A stretch of 64,000 nt of DNA from Lachnospiraceae bacterium (GTDB lineage Bacteria; Bacillota; Clostridia; Lachnospirales; Lachnospiraceae). Positions 63,043 through 64,000 of the stretch are shown here, in pieces. A program made the translations under genes and the position numbers. The notes under the pieces were generated by a model. It was not told the DNA's origin. It saw nothing but the letters and a program-made list of their open reading frames with translations, and searched no databases. Within the stretch, counting starts at the first letter, position 1; every line of letters begins with the position of its first letter. Where the stretch lies: positions 248,001 to 312,000 of the forward strand of contig SVFC01000001.1 of assembly GCA_015057035.1 (NCBI GenBank). The letters run 5' to 3'.

Positions 63043-63056
63043 AAAACCCCCAAATG

Positions 63057-63536
63057 TTATTTGTGATATGGCTCTTTATTAATAATTCGATATGCTCTGT
63101 ATATTTGTTCTAATAAAATAACTCTCATCAACTGATGCGGAAATGTCATTTTAGAGAAACTAAGTTTATAATCTGCACGTTTCACAACAGCGTCTGCCAG
63201 GCCAAGGGAGCCCCCAATAATGAAACAGATATGACTTGTCCCCTGAACGCCAAGTAAGGCAATTTTGTCTGCCAGTTCTTCCGAATCCAGTTGCTTGCCA
63301 TCGATACAAAGAGTAACAACGTATGCATCATCCTTTATATTCTTTAGAATACGTTCGCCCTCTTTGTCTTTAATCTGCTTTACTTCTATGTCAGAAGCAT
63401 TGTCTGGCGTTTTTTCGTCTGCCACTTCTATGATCTCCAGCTTACAATAGCGACTTAAACGCTTAGAAAACTCATCTATTGCATCTCTATAAAACTTTTC
63501 TTTGACTTTCCCAACACATAAAATAGATATTCTCAT
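63057..63536 (-). CDS. rlmH: 23S rRNA (pseudouridine1915-N3)-methyltransferase RlmH
   Basis: A 159-aa SPOUT methyltransferase. [37 protein letters not shown] and [44 protein letters not shown] (knotted SAM site) are typical. It is next to the flagellin gene here, whereas it is usually alone or by housekeeping genes. Confidence 0.96.
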   Translation of the reverse strand: MRISILCVGKVKEKFYRDAIDEFSKRLSRYCKLEIIEVADEKTPDNASDIEVKQIKDKEGERILKNIKDDAYVVTLCIDGKQLDSEELADKIALLGVQGTSHICFIIGGSLGLADAVVKRADYKLSFSKMTFPHQLMRVILLEQIYRAYRIINKEPYHK

Positions 63537-64000
63537 ACGGTTTCATCATCTATCTCAGAACCATCTTCTGGATTCTCAGGTTGCTGATTAATAAACTGTT
63601 CTGGCACAGGAATGCCAGGTGCTGTACATACAAAACGTTCTCTGTAGATATTACTTGATAAACCAGAAGTATTATCAATAATTACAAGTGTAAGCTTGTG
63701 GTCGCCGGATGGAACACGAATTCCGTCTACATAAGCTAAACGATTTGCGTCTTCCGCACGAATATCTACTATTTTTTCATCTAAATCCCATGCATAGTAT
63801 GCAGTACATCCTGATGGAACAATAACTTCAAGATATGTTTCTGTATCAAAGGTTTTTGTTGCTAAAGCTTGGCCATTTAGTATTATAACTGGATCGTCTG
63901 GAGCTTTATAAACAATATAGTAGGTTTCCTGTACTACATTGCTATATACGCCTTTTTCATTTTTAGAAACGGTCTTGAGTGTTGTCATACCACTCTTGTC
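63533..64000 (-). CDS. C-terminal part of a larger surface or secreted protein (5' end outside window)
   Basis: The frame is open to the window end; the ATG at 63988 is internal (DKSGMTTLK). The visible part holds the end of a beta-sandwich repeat ([25 protein letters not shown]) like the chitobiase/beta-hexosaminidase C-terminal repeat, then another beta domain and a Pro/Glu/Asp-rich tail. An external protein is likely. It overlaps rlmH by 4 bp. Confidence 0.7.
   Translation of the reverse strand, partial: DKSGMTTLKTVSKNEKGVYSNVVQETYYIVYKAPDDPVIILNGQALATKTFDTETYLEVIVPSGCTAYYAWDLDEKIVDIRAEDANRLAYVDGIRVPSGDHKLTLVIIDNTSGLSSNIYRERFVCTAPGIPVPEQFINQQPENPEDGSEIDDETV

Overview
The window looks like chromosome from a low-GC, Gram-positive anaerobe of the Lachnospiraceae type (Clostridia). 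The grounds are family resemblance of the proteins and gene order: rplU-prp-rpmA-obgE-yhbY-nadD-yqeK-rsfS; radC-mreBCD-PBP2-minDE-rodA-mgsA; miaA-mutL-mutS; yqfC-yqfD-phoH-HD-ybeY. A Prp-type N-terminal extension on L27 and sepF, ylmH and sporulation-lineage genes agree. No species is claimed.

Left part (1-19639), genes mostly on +. It opens with the end of a sensor kinase and a locus of membrane, secreted and ABC-transporter genes (381-6069). The L21/L27/Obg operon follows, behind an L21-type leader. lexA and a yneA-like SOS gene diverge from a promoter region with several LexA boxes. Next come an Old-Yellow-Enzyme-family reductase with a split aconitase-X (large and small subunits), a Xer-type recombinase with ttcA on -, then dtd and a GH29 fucosidase.

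Middle (19711-26301): a complete-looking filamentous-phage (inovirus-like) provirus of about 6.6 kb, all genes on -. It carries a rolling-circle Rep, a Zn-ribbon protein, an XRE regulator, an 86-aa possible ssDNA-binding protein, a pVIII-like major coat protein followed by a terminator, a Zot/pI ATPase, a 45-aa mini coat protein missed by a length cut-off, a pIII-like adsorption protein with signal peptide and C-terminal anchor, and a pVI-like membrane protein. It has no integrase and no secretin. A 15-bp direct repeat bounds it. Removing it joins a 28-bp dif-like Xer site (11-6-11, arms 10/11 symmetric). Circularising it restores a 403-codon rep frame that integration cuts to 289 codons. This is the most interesting object in the window: attP lies inside the replication gene, so lysogeny truncates the initiator.

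Right part (26426-64000), genes almost all on -: cmk-like, rluD, lspA, ylmH, sepF, yggS, an HlyD-like protein, a D,D-carboxypeptidase, mgsA, rodA, minE, minD, PBP2, mreDCB, radC, a methionine-gamma-lyase-like gene, miaA, mutL, mutS, two FAD oxidoreductases, a MurJ/SpoVB-like flippase, ybeY, a degenerate HD membrane protein, phoH, yqfD, yqfC, a 1601-aa flagellin with about eleven repeated modules, rlmH, and the end of a surface protein.

Gene polarity flips from + to - exactly at the dif-like site, with a Xer recombinase gene 3 kb away. This fits a replication terminus with a phage integrated at dif.
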